From Streptomyces tropicalis (GTDB taxonomy: Bacteria; Actinomycetota; Actinomycetes; Streptomycetales; Streptomycetaceae): DNA of 64,000 nucleotides. Below, in pieces: positions 34,360 to 44,016 of the stretch; positions within the stretch are counted from its first letter, which is position 1, and the number at the start of each line of letters is the position of its first letter. Below the pieces are notes generated by a model. The model did not search any database and had not been told where the DNA came from. It saw only the letters and a program-made list of their open reading frames with translations. The position numbers were made by a program, and so were the translations under genes. The stretch spans positions 186,001 to 250,000 of the forward strand of contig NZ_JARJBB010000003.1 of NCBI RefSeq assembly GCF_029269835.1, given 5' to 3'.

Positions 34360-37201
34360 GGTCGCGGCGGCCCGCCCGGCCGCACCCGACGGCACACCCC
34401 TGCAGGTGCTCCGCGAGCTCGACAGCAGCCCGCGCGGGCTCACCGACGCCGACGCCGAGGCACGGCTCGCCGCGGTCGGCGACAACACCGTCCCCGAGGT
34501 CCGCACCGTCTCCTGGGCCGCCCGCTGCGTCCACGGCCTGCGCGACCCCTTCACCGCCGTACTGCTCTGCCTCGGCGGCGTCTCCACGCTCGTCGCCTCC
34601 TGGGCGACGGCCGCGGTGATCCTCAGCCTGGTCGCCGTCAGCTGCGTGCTGCGGGCCGCCGGCGAGTACCGCGCCGACCGGTCCTCGGCCGCGCTGCGCG
34701 AACTGGTCTCCGGCACCGCCACCGTGCTCCGCCGCACCACCGGGCCGGAACGGCCGCGGGAACGCGAGGTCCCGGTCGCCGAGCTGGTGCCCGGCGACGT
34801 CCTCCGGCTCGGCCCCGGCGACCTCGTCCCCGCGGACGTACGGCTGCTGCGCGCCCGCGGTCTGACGGTGCACCAGGCCGCCCTCACCGGTGAGTCCGCC
34901 CCCGTCCCCAAGACGGCCGCGGAGGTGCCCGACGGGCCCGCACCGGGCCCCTTCGCCCAGCCCCACCTGTGCTTCCAGGGCAGCGCCGTCGCCACGGGCA
35001 CGGCCACGGCGGTCGTGGTCGCGACCGGCGCGCGGACCCGGCTCGCCGCCGCGCACGGCCCGGCGGCCGGACGGTCCAGGGCGGCCGGGCGTGCCGGACC
35101 CAGCGCCTTCGACCGGTCGGTGCACGGCATCTCCTGGGTGCTGATCCGGTTCATGCTGCTGACGCCGCCGCTGGTGCTGATGGCGAACGCGGCGCTGCGT
35201 GGCCGCGGCCTGGAGACCCTGCCGTTCGCCGTGGCGGTCGCGGTCGGCCTCACCCCCGAGATGCTCCCCGTCCTCGTGACCACCTCGCTCGCCCGCGGGG
35301 CCCGGCACCTGGCCCGGACGTACGGCGTCATCGTGAAGCGGCTGCCCGCCCTGCACGACCTGGGCGCCGTCGACGTGCTGTGCGTCGACAAGACCGGCAC
35401 CCTCACCCAGGACCGGCCCGTGGTGGAACGCGCCCTCGACGCGGACGGCCGGGACGACCCCGACGTGCTGCGCCGGGCCGCCGCGGGCGCCTGGTGGACC
35501 CTCCAGCTCGCCGAACTGCCCGCGCCCGACGCGCTCGACGAGGCGCTCCTGGAGGCGGCCGGCCGGGCCGGTGAGGAGTACGACGGGGTCGACGCCGTGC
35601 CCTTCGACCCGGTCAGGCGGCTCGCCACCGCCGTGATGCGCGACGGCGTCGGCACCCACCTCCTCGTGGTGCGCGGCGCCGTCGAGGACGTCCTGGAGCG
35701 CTGCGTGCTGGAGGAGGCGCAGCGGGAGCGGCTGCGGGCGCTCGCCGCGCGCGAGGCGGACGCCGGGCTGCGGGTGCTCGCCCTCGCCACCGCCGAGCGC
35801 CCGGCCCGCACCGGCGCCTACACCCCGGCCGACGAGCGCGGCCTCGCCTTCCGGGGCCTCGTCACCTTCCGGGACGCTCTGGCGCCCACGGCGGCGGAGG
35901 CGCTGCGCCGGCTGGCCGACGCGGGCGTCACGGTGAAGGTCCTCACCGGCGACCACCCGGGCACGGCGGCCCGCGCCTGCCGCGATCTGGGCCTCGGCCT
36001 CGACCCGGGGCCGGGAGAGGGCCGGGGGGCGGGGCCCGGCGGTGACGGCCGGGAGGCGGCCGGTCCGGACCGGACCGAGGCCGCGGGGACCCGTCCGGCC
36101 GGCGCGGGCGCGGACGTGTCGGTTCCGAGCGGCGTGCCGATGACGGTGGCCGCCGGGACCGGCGCCTTCGGAGCGGTGCACGTCATGGGCCGCGCGGCCG
36201 GCACCGGGGACGGGGACGAAAACGGGGACGGACGGACGAGCGCGGCCCGCGAGGACGAGTCCCACCGAGCGGGCCGGGGCCACCACGGCGAGGGCGGCCC
36301 GGGCGAGGCCGCTCTCCGGGCCACCGTCTTCGCCCGGTGCACCCCGGAGGACAAGGCGCGCATCGTCACCGCCCTGCGGGACGCCGGGCACACCGTCGGC
36401 TTCCTCGGCGACGGCGCCAACGACGTGGCCGCCCTGCGCGCGGCCGACGTCGGCATCGCACCGCGGGACGCCCGCGACGTGGCCCGCGAGGCCGCCGACG
36501 TCGTCCTCGCCGACAAGGACCTGACCGCCATCGGGCACGCCGTCGCGGCGGGCCGGCACGCCAGCGGCAACATCGCCTCGTACCTGCGCGTCACCCTCTC
36601 CTCCAACCTGGGCAACGTCATCGCGATGCTCGCCGCCGGCCTGCTGCTGCCCTTCCTGCCGATGCTCCCGGCGCAGGTGCTCGTGCAGAACCTCTGCTTC
36701 GACGCGGCCCAGTCGGCCTTCGCCGCCGACCGTCCCGACGGAGCGGCCCTGCGCCGCCCCACGGTGCTGCGGCCCCGCGCCTTCCTGCGCTTCATCGCCG
36801 GCTTCGGCGCGCTGAACGCGGTCGCCGACCTCGCCACCTTCGCCGTCCTGGCCGCCGCGCTGCGCGGCCCCGACGCCCTGAACGACGAGGTCGTCTTCCA
36901 CTCGGCGTGGTTCACCGAGAACCTGCTCACCCAGGCCCTGGTGATGGTCCTGCTGCGCACCGGGCGCGGCGGGGCGGGGCGGCGCGGGCCCGGGCCGGTC
37001 GGGTGGGCGGCCGCCGCCCTCGCCGTCGTCGGGCTGCTCCTGCCGGTCGGCCCGCTGGGCCCACCGCTCGGCATGACCGCGCTGCCGCTGCCGTACTACG
37101 TGCTGCTCGCCGCGGTCCTCGGCGCGTACGCCCTCGCCCTGGTCGCCGCCGTACGGCGTCTTCGGGTGCCCCGAAGCGGGTTGTACAGTTGCGCAAGGTA
37201 G
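34349..37201 (+). CDS. mgtA: MgtA-type P-type ATPase with P-domain insertion
   Basis: 950 residues, a P3B-type (Mg2+ importing) ATPase. Landmarks in order are ALTGESAPVPK (actuator), VAVAVGLTPEMLPVLV (transport helix), CVDKTGTLTQD (phosphorylated aspartate), VKVLTGDHPGTAARACRDLG, and FLGDGANDVAALRAADVGIA, then four or more C-terminal helices. Between LTGDHPG and the FARCTPEDKARIV motif there are about 115 residues of Gly/Ala/Asp/His-rich low-complexity sequence where E. coli MgtA has ~35. A short loop around residue 235 is also reduced. The start overlaps arsR by 11 bases, linking this pump to an ArsR regulator and not to the Mg2+ leader-RNA control known from enterobacteria. Confidence 0.9.
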   Translation: MASEVAAARPAAPDGTPLQVLRELDSSPRGLTDADAEARLAAVGDNTVPEVRTVSWAARCVHGLRDPFTAVLLCLGGVSTLVASWATAAVILSLVAVSCVLRAAGEYRADRSSAALRELVSGTATVLRRTTGPERPREREVPVAELVPGDVLRLGPGDLVPADVRLLRARGLTVHQAALTGESAPVPKTAAEVPDGPAPGPFAQPHLCFQGSAVATGTATAVVVATGARTRLAAAHGPAAGRSRAAGRAGPSAFDRSVHGISWVLIRFMLLTPPLVLMANAALRGRGLETLPFAVAVAVGLTPEMLPVLVTTSLARGARHLARTYGVIVKRLPALHDLGAVDVLCVDKTGTLTQDRPVVERALDADGRDDPDVLRRAAAGAWWTLQLAELPAPDALDEALLEAAGRAGEEYDGVDAVPFDPVRRLATAVMRDGVGTHLLVVRGAVEDVLERCVLEEAQRERLRALAAREADAGLRVLALATAERPARTGAYTPADERGLAFRGLVTFRDALAPTAAEALRRLADAGVTVKVLTGDHPGTAARACRDLGLGLDPGPGEGRGAGPGGDGREAAGPDRTEAAGTRPAGAGADVSVPSGVPMTVAAGTGAFGAVHVMGRAAGTGDGDENGDGRTSAAREDESHRAGRGHHGEGGPGEAALRATVFARCTPEDKARIVTALRDAGHTVGFLGDGANDVAALRAADVGIAPRDARDVAREAADVVLADKDLTAIGHAVAAGRHASGNIASYLRVTLSSNLGNVIAMLAAGLLLPFLPMLPAQVLVQNLCFDAAQSAFAADRPDGAALRRPTVLRPRAFLRFIAGFGALNAVADLATFAVLAAALRGPDALNDEVVFHSAWFTENLLTQALVMVLLRTGRGGAGRRGPGPVGWAAAALAVVGLLLPVGPLGPPLGMTALPLPYYVLLAAVLGAYALALVAAVRRLRVPRSGLYSCAR

Positions 37202-37208
37202 CAACTGT
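37185..37208. promoter_or_regulatory. Inverted repeat at the end of mgtA, upstream of tatA
   Basis: ACAGTTGC and GCAACTGT are perfect 8-bp arms around eight bases, overlapping the mgtA stop codon. It is AT-rich relative to its surroundings and 58 bases ahead of the tatA start, so an operator or promoter site for tatA is more likely than a terminator. An ArsR- or MarR-type dimer could bind such a 24-base site. The factor is unknown. Confidence 0.5.
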
Positions 37209-37266
37209 CGCCGCTCGGGCCGGCAGGGAAGCACGCCGAAGAACGTGAGGAAAGGGAGGGCGGGCC

Positions 37267-37521
37267 ATGCTCCGCAACGGACTCGAACCCTGGCACCTGC
37301 TGGTCCTGGCCATCGTGGTCATCGTGCTGTTCGGCTCGAAGAAGCTGCCGGACAGCGCGCGGGCGCTGGGCAAGTCGATGCGCATCCTGAAGAGCGAGGC
37401 CAAGGCCATGAAGGACGAGGGCGACGGCGCGACGCCGCCGGTCGAGCCGACGGCCGTGCGCACCGCCGCCGACACGTCGCAGCCCCGCGCCGCGGCGGAG
37501 CCGCCGGCCGCCGCGGGCTGA
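37267..37521 (+). CDS. tatA: TatA/E-family twin-arginine translocase component
   Basis: 84 residues. It has the single N-terminal helix and amphipathic second helix of TatA, with the LFGSKKLPDSARALGKSMRILKS motif (FG hinge, then LP). The tail is acidic and disordered. TatA oligomers open the path for folded Tat substrates through the membrane. Streptomyces normally carry another TatA with TatC elsewhere, so this is likely an extra copy. GGGAGGGC precedes the ATG. Confidence 0.9.
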   Translation: MLRNGLEPWHLLVLAIVVIVLFGSKKLPDSARALGKSMRILKSEAKAMKDEGDGATPPVEPTAVRTAADTSQPRAAAEPPAAAG

Positions 37522-37541
37522 CCGCGGGCTGACCGCGGGCG

Positions 37542-38063
37542 TCAGCCCGCCGAGGCCGGGGGAGCCGGTGGGGGAGTCGAGGTGGGCGCCGGGGCCGGGT
37601 CCCGCTCCCGGACCCGTCCCCCCGGCCGGTGGCGGCGGCGCGGCTCCTGGTCCGGCAGCCAGCCGAAGGCGAGGCAGCTGCCGGTCACGCCGAGGAGCAG
37701 GCCGACGAGGAAGCCGCCGAGGTTCGAGGTGAGCCAGCTGCCCAGGGAGACGAGGACGCCGACCAGGGAGTAGAAGAGGCGCTGGGCGGGGTGGAAGAGG
37801 ATCAGCAGGCCGCACAGTGCCATCAGCACCGGCAGCAGGTACCCGGCCAGTCCCTGCATGCCGATGTGCAGGACGACCTTCAGGGACGCCTTCTCGGTGA
37901 GCAGGGTCTCCGCCCCGCCCAGCGTCAGCAGCACCCCGCCCCAGAAGGGGCGGCGCCCCCGCCAGCGGCCGAGGGCCCGCCGCGCTCCCGGCCGCCGGAC
38001 CGCCGCTCGCGGCGCCCGCGGGGCGGGCCCGTCCGGCGTCCCCGGCGGCGCGTCGTCCGCCAC
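37542..38063 (-). CDS. DUF6114 family membrane protein
   Basis: 173 residues with about four membrane helices (40-150: FWGGVLLTLGGAETLL, LKVVLHIGMQGLAGYLLPVLM, LFYSLVGVLVSLGSWL, LGGFLVGLLLGVTGSCLAF) between a charged N-terminus and a Pro/Arg-rich tail. It matches the DUF6114 family, which in Streptomyces is nearly always encoded next to DUF6230, as here; the DUF6230 stop is 4 bases upstream of its ATG. Function is unknown; old database names such as cholesterol esterase for this pair have no support in the sequence. Confidence 0.82.
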   Translation of the reverse strand: MADDAPPGTPDGPAPRAPRAAVRRPGARRALGRWRGRRPFWGGVLLTLGGAETLLTEKASLKVVLHIGMQGLAGYLLPVLMALCGLLILFHPAQRLFYSLVGVLVSLGSWLTSNLGGFLVGLLLGVTGSCLAFGWLPDQEPRRRHRPGGRVRERDPAPAPTSTPPPAPPASAG

Positions 38064-38067
38064 CGGT

Positions 38068-38769
38068 TCAGCAACCCGATCCGCTGAACCGGAGCTTGAG
38101 CCCCGGAAGCCTGAACACGGCTGCGGTGGTGGCGTAGTTGGTCTGCCGCAGATGGGCGATGCGGACCGTGTCCGCCTGCTGGCTGAAGACGCCCTTCGGT
38201 CCCTGCACGCCCGCCTCGGTGAGCGTGCTCGCGTCGTTGCCGATCTCGATGTGCCGGAAGGCCGCGTCGCCGGACAGCTCGCTGGAGTCGGTCGTCAGGT
38301 CGGTCGCGGACACCTTGTCCGTGCCGGAGCCCGCAGTGATGAGCAGGTTGGTGCCGCCGAGGTCGACGCTCTGGCACAGCCGGGTCAGGGTGGCGTTCCT
38401 GATGGCGGAGGTCACCACCAGGACCTGCCCGCCGGTGTCCCCCGCGTTGGGGCTGCCCTCGGCCATGTCGTCGAGTCCGCCGAACTGCTCGAAGCCGGTG
38501 CCGTCCAGCTCGGTCGCGGTCACCGTGAACGGCATGCCGGAGATCGCGAACTGCACGCCCAACGCGCCCTGTGCGGTGAGGACCGCCAGGCCCGCGGCGA
38601 CCAGGGCGGCGGGCACCGCCAGGACGGCGGCACGGCGCAGCCGGACACGGCCGCGCCGCTCCCCGCCCTCCGGCGCCGCGGCGTCCTGCGGGGTGCCGGC
38701 GGCGGAACCGCTGTCCGGTCGTGCGGGCGTGCCGTCCGTGTGGGGGGTGGGGTCCGGGGACGAGGCCAT
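38068..38769 (-). CDS. DUF6230 family membrane-anchored protein
   Basis: 233 residues. There is a disordered N-terminus (1-40), one membrane helix (about 45-68, RAAVLAVPAALVAAGLAVLTAQGAL), then an outside beta-rich domain starting VQFAISGMPFTVTATELDGTGFEQFGG. This is a hallmark of DUF6230, often encoded with DUF6114. Two cysteines (in RLCQSVDL and at the last residue) may pair. Function is unknown. GGAGCAGACC precedes the ATG, and a TTGACC-17-TAACTT promoter lies 146-174 bases upstream. The two genes form an operon. Confidence 0.83.
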   Translation of the reverse strand: MASSPDPTPHTDGTPARPDSGSAAGTPQDAAAPEGGERRGRVRLRRAAVLAVPAALVAAGLAVLTAQGALGVQFAISGMPFTVTATELDGTGFEQFGGLDDMAEGSPNAGDTGGQVLVVTSAIRNATLTRLCQSVDLGGTNLLITAGSGTDKVSATDLTTDSSELSGDAAFRHIEIGNDASTLTEAGVQGPKGVFSQQADTVRIAHLRQTNYATTAAVFRLPGLKLRFSGSGC

Positions 38770-38914
38770 GGTCTGCTCCTGTGGGCATGGTCAGTGCGGT
38801 CGGAGGTCAGAGCGTGTGCGTCCTGGCGCGGACGGCGGCTGCGGGTGCGTGCCCCGGCGCCGTCTTGCCGGCGGGGGCACGGGCCTTACGGTGCTGCCGC
38901 AGCAGTCGCCGAGG

Positions 38915-38943
38915 AAGTTACCGATGGTTACAACGCGGGTCAA
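38915..38943 (-). promoter_or_regulatory. Promoter of the DUF6230-DUF6114 operon
   Basis: On the minus strand TTGACC (38943-38938) and TAACTT (38920-38915) are separated by exactly 17 bases in an AT-richer stretch. The start would be near 38908, about 140 bases upstream of the DUF6230 ATG. Confidence 0.5.
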
Positions 38944-39070
38944 GGCTTGTGTGAAAGAACGGTGACGACGGTGTGCGGCCGATGCGTGCCCGTCCCGGTG
39001 TGCGAGTGTCGTCACGGCGGCGCATGGCCGCTCGAAGGCCGAACCTTCCGGTCAACTCCCGTTCATTTAC

Positions 39071-39099
39071 TTGACGTTGATGCACCCCGGGGCTACAAC
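39071..39099 (+). promoter_or_regulatory. Promoter upstream of the secreted protein gene
   Basis: TTGACG (39071-39076), a 17-base spacer and TACAAC (39094-39099) form a good housekeeping promoter on the plus strand. The next supported gene starts at 39436, so the leader would be about 330 bases long. Otherwise a short unrecognised gene or RNA could lie between. Confidence 0.5.
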
Positions 39100-39108
39100 T
39101 CTGCCTGA

Positions 39109-40086
<978 letters not shown>

Positions 40087-40114
40087 GACCCGGGCGGCCC
40101 GGCCTGGCGCGGCG

Positions 40115-40879
40115 TCACCGCTTGCGCGTCAGTTCCCTCCTGGTGGCCGCCGACGTCAGCAGTTCCGCGTCGAAGTAGGAACCGACCGAGAGCTGGGCCG
40201 CGTTGGCCCGGGCGTTCAGCATGGTCTTCGTGATGCGCAGGGTGGTGGGGTCGCGGCGGAGCATCGGCTTCACCCAGCGCGTCACGGCCGCGTCGAGCCC
40301 GTCCGGCGGGACGACCTCGTGCAGGAGGGACAGACTCTCCGCCGTGGCCGCGTCGAACTGCTCGGCCGTCAGCAGCAGCCTGCGCACCCGGGCCTGCCCC
40401 GCCTCCTCGACGAGGCGGGGCAGCACCCCGCCCCAGGCGGGCGGGACCCCGAGGCCGACCTCCGGCATCCGGAAGCGGCAGGTGTCCGCGCCGACGCGCA
40501 GGTCGCAGAAGACGGCCAGCCCCAGGCCGGCCCCGATGACGTCGCCCTGCAGCCGCGCGATCGTCACCACCCCCAGCCTCGAGAGCGCCTCGCAGACACG
40601 CTGGGCCCGGTGGGCCAGCGCGCGCAGCGCGGCGCCGGAGGGGTCCTCGGCGAGCAGCGCCGGGAACTCGCTGCGATCCCCGCCCTGGCAGAAGTGGTCC
40701 CCCGCGCCGGACAGCACCATCACGCGGACGGTGCCGTCGTCCTCCAGGGCGGTCAGGACGTCGAGCAGCTCACCGAGGACCTCGCCGGATATGGCGTTGC
40801 CGGTCTCCGGCCGGTTCAACTCCACTCTGAGCAGGGGCCCTTCGTCGATGACACGAAGAGTCTTGTAGTCACTGGCCAT
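40115..40879 (-). CDS. Enoyl-CoA hydratase/isomerase family protein (crotonase)
   Basis: 254 residues with the crotonase fold. The oxyanion-hole segments are LSGAGDHFCQGGDRSEFPAL (first) and LQGDVIGAGLGLAVFCDLRVGAD (second), and the acyl pocket MPEVGLGVPPAWGG follows. The usual catalytic glutamates are not both evident, so the exact reaction (hydratase, isomerase or hydrolase) is open. It follows the P450 gene by 37 bases on the same strand and is likely its operon partner. In the setting of an autoregulator island it could shape the acyl chain of the signal. This is inference. ATG 40879 is the natural start. Confidence 0.85.
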   Translation of the reverse strand: MASDYKTLRVIDEGPLLRVELNRPETGNAISGEVLGELLDVLTALEDDGTVRVMVLSGAGDHFCQGGDRSEFPALLAEDPSGAALRALAHRAQRVCEALSRLGVVTIARLQGDVIGAGLGLAVFCDLRVGADTCRFRMPEVGLGVPPAWGGVLPRLVEEAGQARVRRLLLTAEQFDAATAESLSLLHEVVPPDGLDAAVTRWVKPMLRRDPTTLRITKTMLNARANAAQLSVGSYFDAELLTSAATRRELTRKR

Positions 40880-40916
40880 GTCGCGTTCCGTCTCGTTTCT
40901 CAGGCGCCCGGGAGGG

Positions 40917-42167
40917 TCAGGCAGGAGTCAGGTGCAGGGACACCAGGCGCCTGAAGGCGACGCGCGGGGCCCACTGCGGGGGAGTGCTGATGCGCAGGTG
41001 CATGCCGCGCCGGATCAGCGAGGTGAGCAGCACCTTCGCCTCCAGCCGGGCCAGGACACTGCCCAGGCAGTAGTGCGCGCCCGCACCGAAGCTCAGGTGG
41101 GGAGCCCGGCGCCGGACGTCGAAGCGGTGGGGGTCGGCGTACTGGGCCGGATCATGGTGCGCCGCGCCGGCCATGAGTTGCACCATCTCACCCGCCGGCA
41201 CGAACACCCCGCCGAGTTCGGTGTCCGCGCCCGCCACGCGGCTGATCATGTGGATGGGCGCGTCGTAGCGCAGGACCTCCTCGATCGCGTCGGGGACGAG
41301 GCCGGGGTCCCTCCGGAGCAGCTCCAGTTGACCGGGGCTCTCCAGCAGCAGGCGCACGGCGTCCGACAGGACGTGCGAGGTCGTCTCCAGCGCGGCCAGG
41401 ATCATGAAGAGGGCGAGGGCGTGGACGGCCGCGTCCGCGACGGAGCGGTCCGGTTCCAGGTCGTCCCACGTGCGGAGCCAGATCGAGACCGGGTCGTTCC
41501 CCGGCCTCCTCCGGCGTTCCCGGATCAGGTCGGAGAAGTACCGGCGGAGACGGGCCGTCGCGGCGTCGGAGAGTGCCAGCTGGCTGGTGGTGGGAAAGAG
41601 CTCCTGCGTGTGCACCTGATCGTGGGTGAGGTCGCGCAGGAGCGCGTAGTCGGACGGGGGCAGTCCCATCCACCGGCCGATCGTGACGACCGGGAGTTCT
41701 TCACTGACGAGCGCGCAGAAATCCGCCGGCCCCTGGCGCAATTGGCCGGCGAACTGATCGAGTAAGGTCTCGACCGTGTTTTCTATGGAGGGTTCCAGCG
41801 CTGCTATGGAATTCGGATGGAAGAGATTTCCCACCGATCCCCGCACACGTGTGTGCAGAGGCGCATTGAGCATCGGAAGGGAATTTCCTATCTGCTGCGA
41901 CGCGGGCGTCCTCCATCGGGCCGCGTCATTCCGGCTGTTGCGCCACTGGTGATCCGGCACCCTCCACGACTTGTCCGCCAGAATGCGGCGGCACAGTCGG
42001 TAGGAGGTCACCAGGTGTCCGCCCCACGGTGCCGGAACGACCTCGCCCATCGCCATGAGACGGTCGTAGGCGGGAAGCGGGTTCGCCTGGCCGCCGCCGG
42101 TCCGCAGCCGGGCGAACAGCGACACCAGCGTGCGTCGGTCGATGGGGGCGGTCACGGGGGAACCCAA
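40917..42167 (-). CDS. Cytochrome P450
   Basis: 416 residues, a soluble bacterial P450. The K-helix ExxR is in DAIEEVLRYDAPIHM, the haem loop is LSFGAGAHYCLGSVLAR (thiolate cysteine), and the I-helix reads LAALETTSHVLSD with glutamate in the acid position. The best start is TTG 42167 (MGSPVTAPIDRR), because AAGGAG lies 5 bases ahead; GTG 42155 is the alternative. TATTCT at about 42190 may be a -10 box. P450s oxidise the side chain in several autoregulator pathways (the avenolide and SRB systems, from the literature). The position beside afsA, a receptor and a reductase supports that role here, though a separate small-molecule function is possible. Confidence 0.9.
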   Translation of the reverse strand: MGSPVTAPIDRRTLVSLFARLRTGGGQANPLPAYDRLMAMGEVVPAPWGGHLVTSYRLCRRILADKSWRVPDHQWRNSRNDAARWRTPASQQIGNSLPMLNAPLHTRVRGSVGNLFHPNSIAALEPSIENTVETLLDQFAGQLRQGPADFCALVSEELPVVTIGRWMGLPPSDYALLRDLTHDQVHTQELFPTTSQLALSDAATARLRRYFSDLIRERRRRPGNDPVSIWLRTWDDLEPDRSVADAAVHALALFMILAALETTSHVLSDAVRLLLESPGQLELLRRDPGLVPDAIEEVLRYDAPIHMISRVAGADTELGGVFVPAGEMVQLMAGAAHHDPAQYADPHRFDVRRRAPHLSFGAGAHYCLGSVLARLEAKVLLTSLIRRGMHLRISTPPQWAPRVAFRRLVSLHLTPA

Positions 42168-42434
42168 GGCAACTCCTTCTCGAAAGATCACAGAATAATC
42201 GCGAGCCCTGCATACCCCGGCGCCCGAACGCGTATGCATATGCCGGACAGTTGTGCTGTGATGCGAGTCACCCGTTCCGTGGTTTGGTGAGGCATTGTTG
42301 CCGGGTGGCGTCACTTGTCCGCGAGTTCCTCGTCGGTCTTTTCGGGGCACGGCCGGTCGCCTGCTCCGCATCGTGCGGGGAGGCGCAAAACGGCGCCATA
42401 CGCTCTTTCCCGGACGCGGCGGCCCGGTGCGGGT

Positions 42435-43283
42435 TCAGCCGCCGAACGCCGCCAGGTGGTCCGCCGCCCAGTCCCGGTAGCTGCGCGCGGGCCGGCCGAG
42501 CAGCGCCGGCACCGTGGGATGCACGTCGGTCTTCGCCCCCGCCCGCCCGCGCTCCGCGCTCGCCAGCAGCGCGTCGGCCAGGGGGGCCGGGTACCGGGAG
42601 CGCAGCGCGACCCGAGCCTCCGCCACGGTCAACTCCACGAACTCCACGGGGCGTCCGAGCAGCCGGGCCAGTGTCGCCGTCTGCGCGGTGGGGCTGATCG
42701 GCTCCGGGCCGGTCAGCGCGTGGGTCCGCCCCGCATGCCCGTCCGGGTCCAGCAGCGCGGCCGCCGCCACCTCGGCGATGTCGCCGGGGTCGACCGTCGC
42801 GCCGGCCGTGGAGCCGCCGAGCGCCCGCACCACGCCCTCCTCGCGGACCGAGCGTGCCCAGCTCAGGGTGTTGGACATGAAGGCACGCGGGCGCAGCAGG
42901 GTCCACGACATGCCCGACGCGCGCAGGAGCCGCTCGTTGCCGCGCTGCCAGCGGGTGATCAGGTCGTCCGCGGCGGGGTCCGTCACGGCCAGCGCCGACA
43001 GCTTGACCACGTGGCGGACCCCGGCCCGCCGCGCGGCCGTCAGGAAGTTCTCGTCATGGGCGGGGGCGAGCGGATCCGCGGTGACCAGCAGCGCCGTGCG
43101 CACCCCGGTCAGTGCCCGTTCCAGGCCGGCCGGATCCGCGAAGTCGCCGCCCACGACGTCGAGTCGGGGGCCGGGTGCGACACGGGAGGGGTCCCGGGTC
43201 AGCAGCCGCAGCGGTGCGGTGCCGGACAGCCGGCGTGAGACCAGCCGTCCGACCGTGCCGGTGCCTCCGGTCAGCAGGATCAC
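42435..43283 (-). CDS. NmrA-type NAD(P)-binding reductase
   Basis: 282 residues, an atypical short-chain dehydrogenase. The cofactor loop is the first segment, ILLTGGTGTVGRLVSRRL, and the substrate half contains LSALAVTDPAADDL and WTLLRPRAFMSNTLSWARSV. There is no YxxxK catalytic pair in the usual spacing, as in other NmrA-like proteins. The GTG start is 3 bases after the receptor stop, so the two are co-transcribed. Gamma-butyrolactone loci typically contain such a reductase for the 6-keto or butenolide step; that assignment is inference from context. Confidence 0.85.
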   Translation of the reverse strand: MILLTGGTGTVGRLVSRRLSGTAPLRLLTRDPSRVAPGPRLDVVGGDFADPAGLERALTGVRTALLVTADPLAPAHDENFLTAARRAGVRHVVKLSALAVTDPAADDLITRWQRGNERLLRASGMSWTLLRPRAFMSNTLSWARSVREEGVVRALGGSTAGATVDPGDIAEVAAAALLDPDGHAGRTHALTGPEPISPTAQTATLARLLGRPVEFVELTVAEARVALRSRYPAPLADALLASAERGRAGAKTDVHPTVPALLGRPARSYRDWAADHLAAFGG

Positions 43284-43286
43284 GGG

Positions 43287-43934
43287 TCAGTGGCCGTCCG
43301 CGTCCATGGTGGCCAGGACGCGGGCCCCCCGGTCGGGCGCGGCGTCCAAGCCGCCGATCAGGCCCGGCACCGCGACACCCGGCAGAATGTGGCCCCACAG
43401 CACCGAGACGCGGTGCCCGAGGTCGTCCCGCCCGGTCAGCGCCCGGGACATCAGCTGGATCCCGGCGAAGGCGCCGACCAGCAGTTCCACGGTGTCGCGC
43501 GGTTCCACGGTGGGCAGCAACTCGCCCTGCTCCCGGGCCTTTCCCATCAGGGTCATGAGGTGCTCGGCCCACTGCAGGAACGGCCCGGTGTGGTCGACTC
43601 CGGGAGGCGCGCACTGGTCGACCGTCAGCCGGACACTGCCGCGGAGCAGGGCGTTGCCGAGGAGCCGGTGGGCCACGACGAACGTGGTGTCGATGATCTC
43701 CTGCAGCTTGCTCGGCTGCGACGGCACCGTCCCGAACGGCACCTGCTCGTCCAGCACCGCCTGGGCGAGGCACTCCTTCGACGGGAAGTGGAAGTACAGG
43801 GCGCCCTTGGTGACATCGGCGCGCTCCAGCACCATCGCGATGGTGGTGGACGTGTATCCGTGCTCGTCGAAAACCGCTCCGGCGGCTTCCAGGATCGCTC
43901 TGCGCGTCCTGACGGCGCGTTCCTGCTTCGCCAC
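43287..43934 (-). CDS. TetR-family gamma-butyrolactone receptor-like regulator
   Basis: 215 residues. The DNA-binding head is VRTRRAILEAAGAVFDEHGYTSTTIAMVLERADVTKGALYFHFPSKECL, split between helices, and is of the ArpA/ScbR receptor type. The ligand domain follows, with the tryptophan-bearing FLQWAEHLMTLMG region. Start GTG 43934 is preceded by GGAGGGG; longer frames into the intergenic region are not needed. It is divergent from afsA, and the ARE-like site at 44021-44042 lies between them. The usual behaviour of the family is repression of the afsA-side promoter until the lactone binds. It shares the N-terminal signature with the cprB-like gene downstream but is a different paralogue. Confidence 0.88.
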   Translation of the reverse strand: MAKQERAVRTRRAILEAAGAVFDEHGYTSTTIAMVLERADVTKGALYFHFPSKECLAQAVLDEQVPFGTVPSQPSKLQEIIDTTFVVAHRLLGNALLRGSVRLTVDQCAPPGVDHTGPFLQWAEHLMTLMGKAREQGELLPTVEPRDTVELLVGAFAGIQLMSRALTGRDDLGHRVSVLWGHILPGVAVPGLIGGLDAAPDRGARVLATMDADGH

Positions 43935-44016
43935 GAGAACCCCTCCACTGCGCCGAGTCGGCCGGTCAACACTGGTGCGCCGAACCAGTCGCGCACGGCC
44001 CGGTCCCCGGATCTCA

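Noticed and set aside
42230..42300. Possible third ARE-like site upstream of the P450 (CCGTGGTTTGGT region)
   Set aside because: Only one weak half site is seen and no opposing arm at the right distance.
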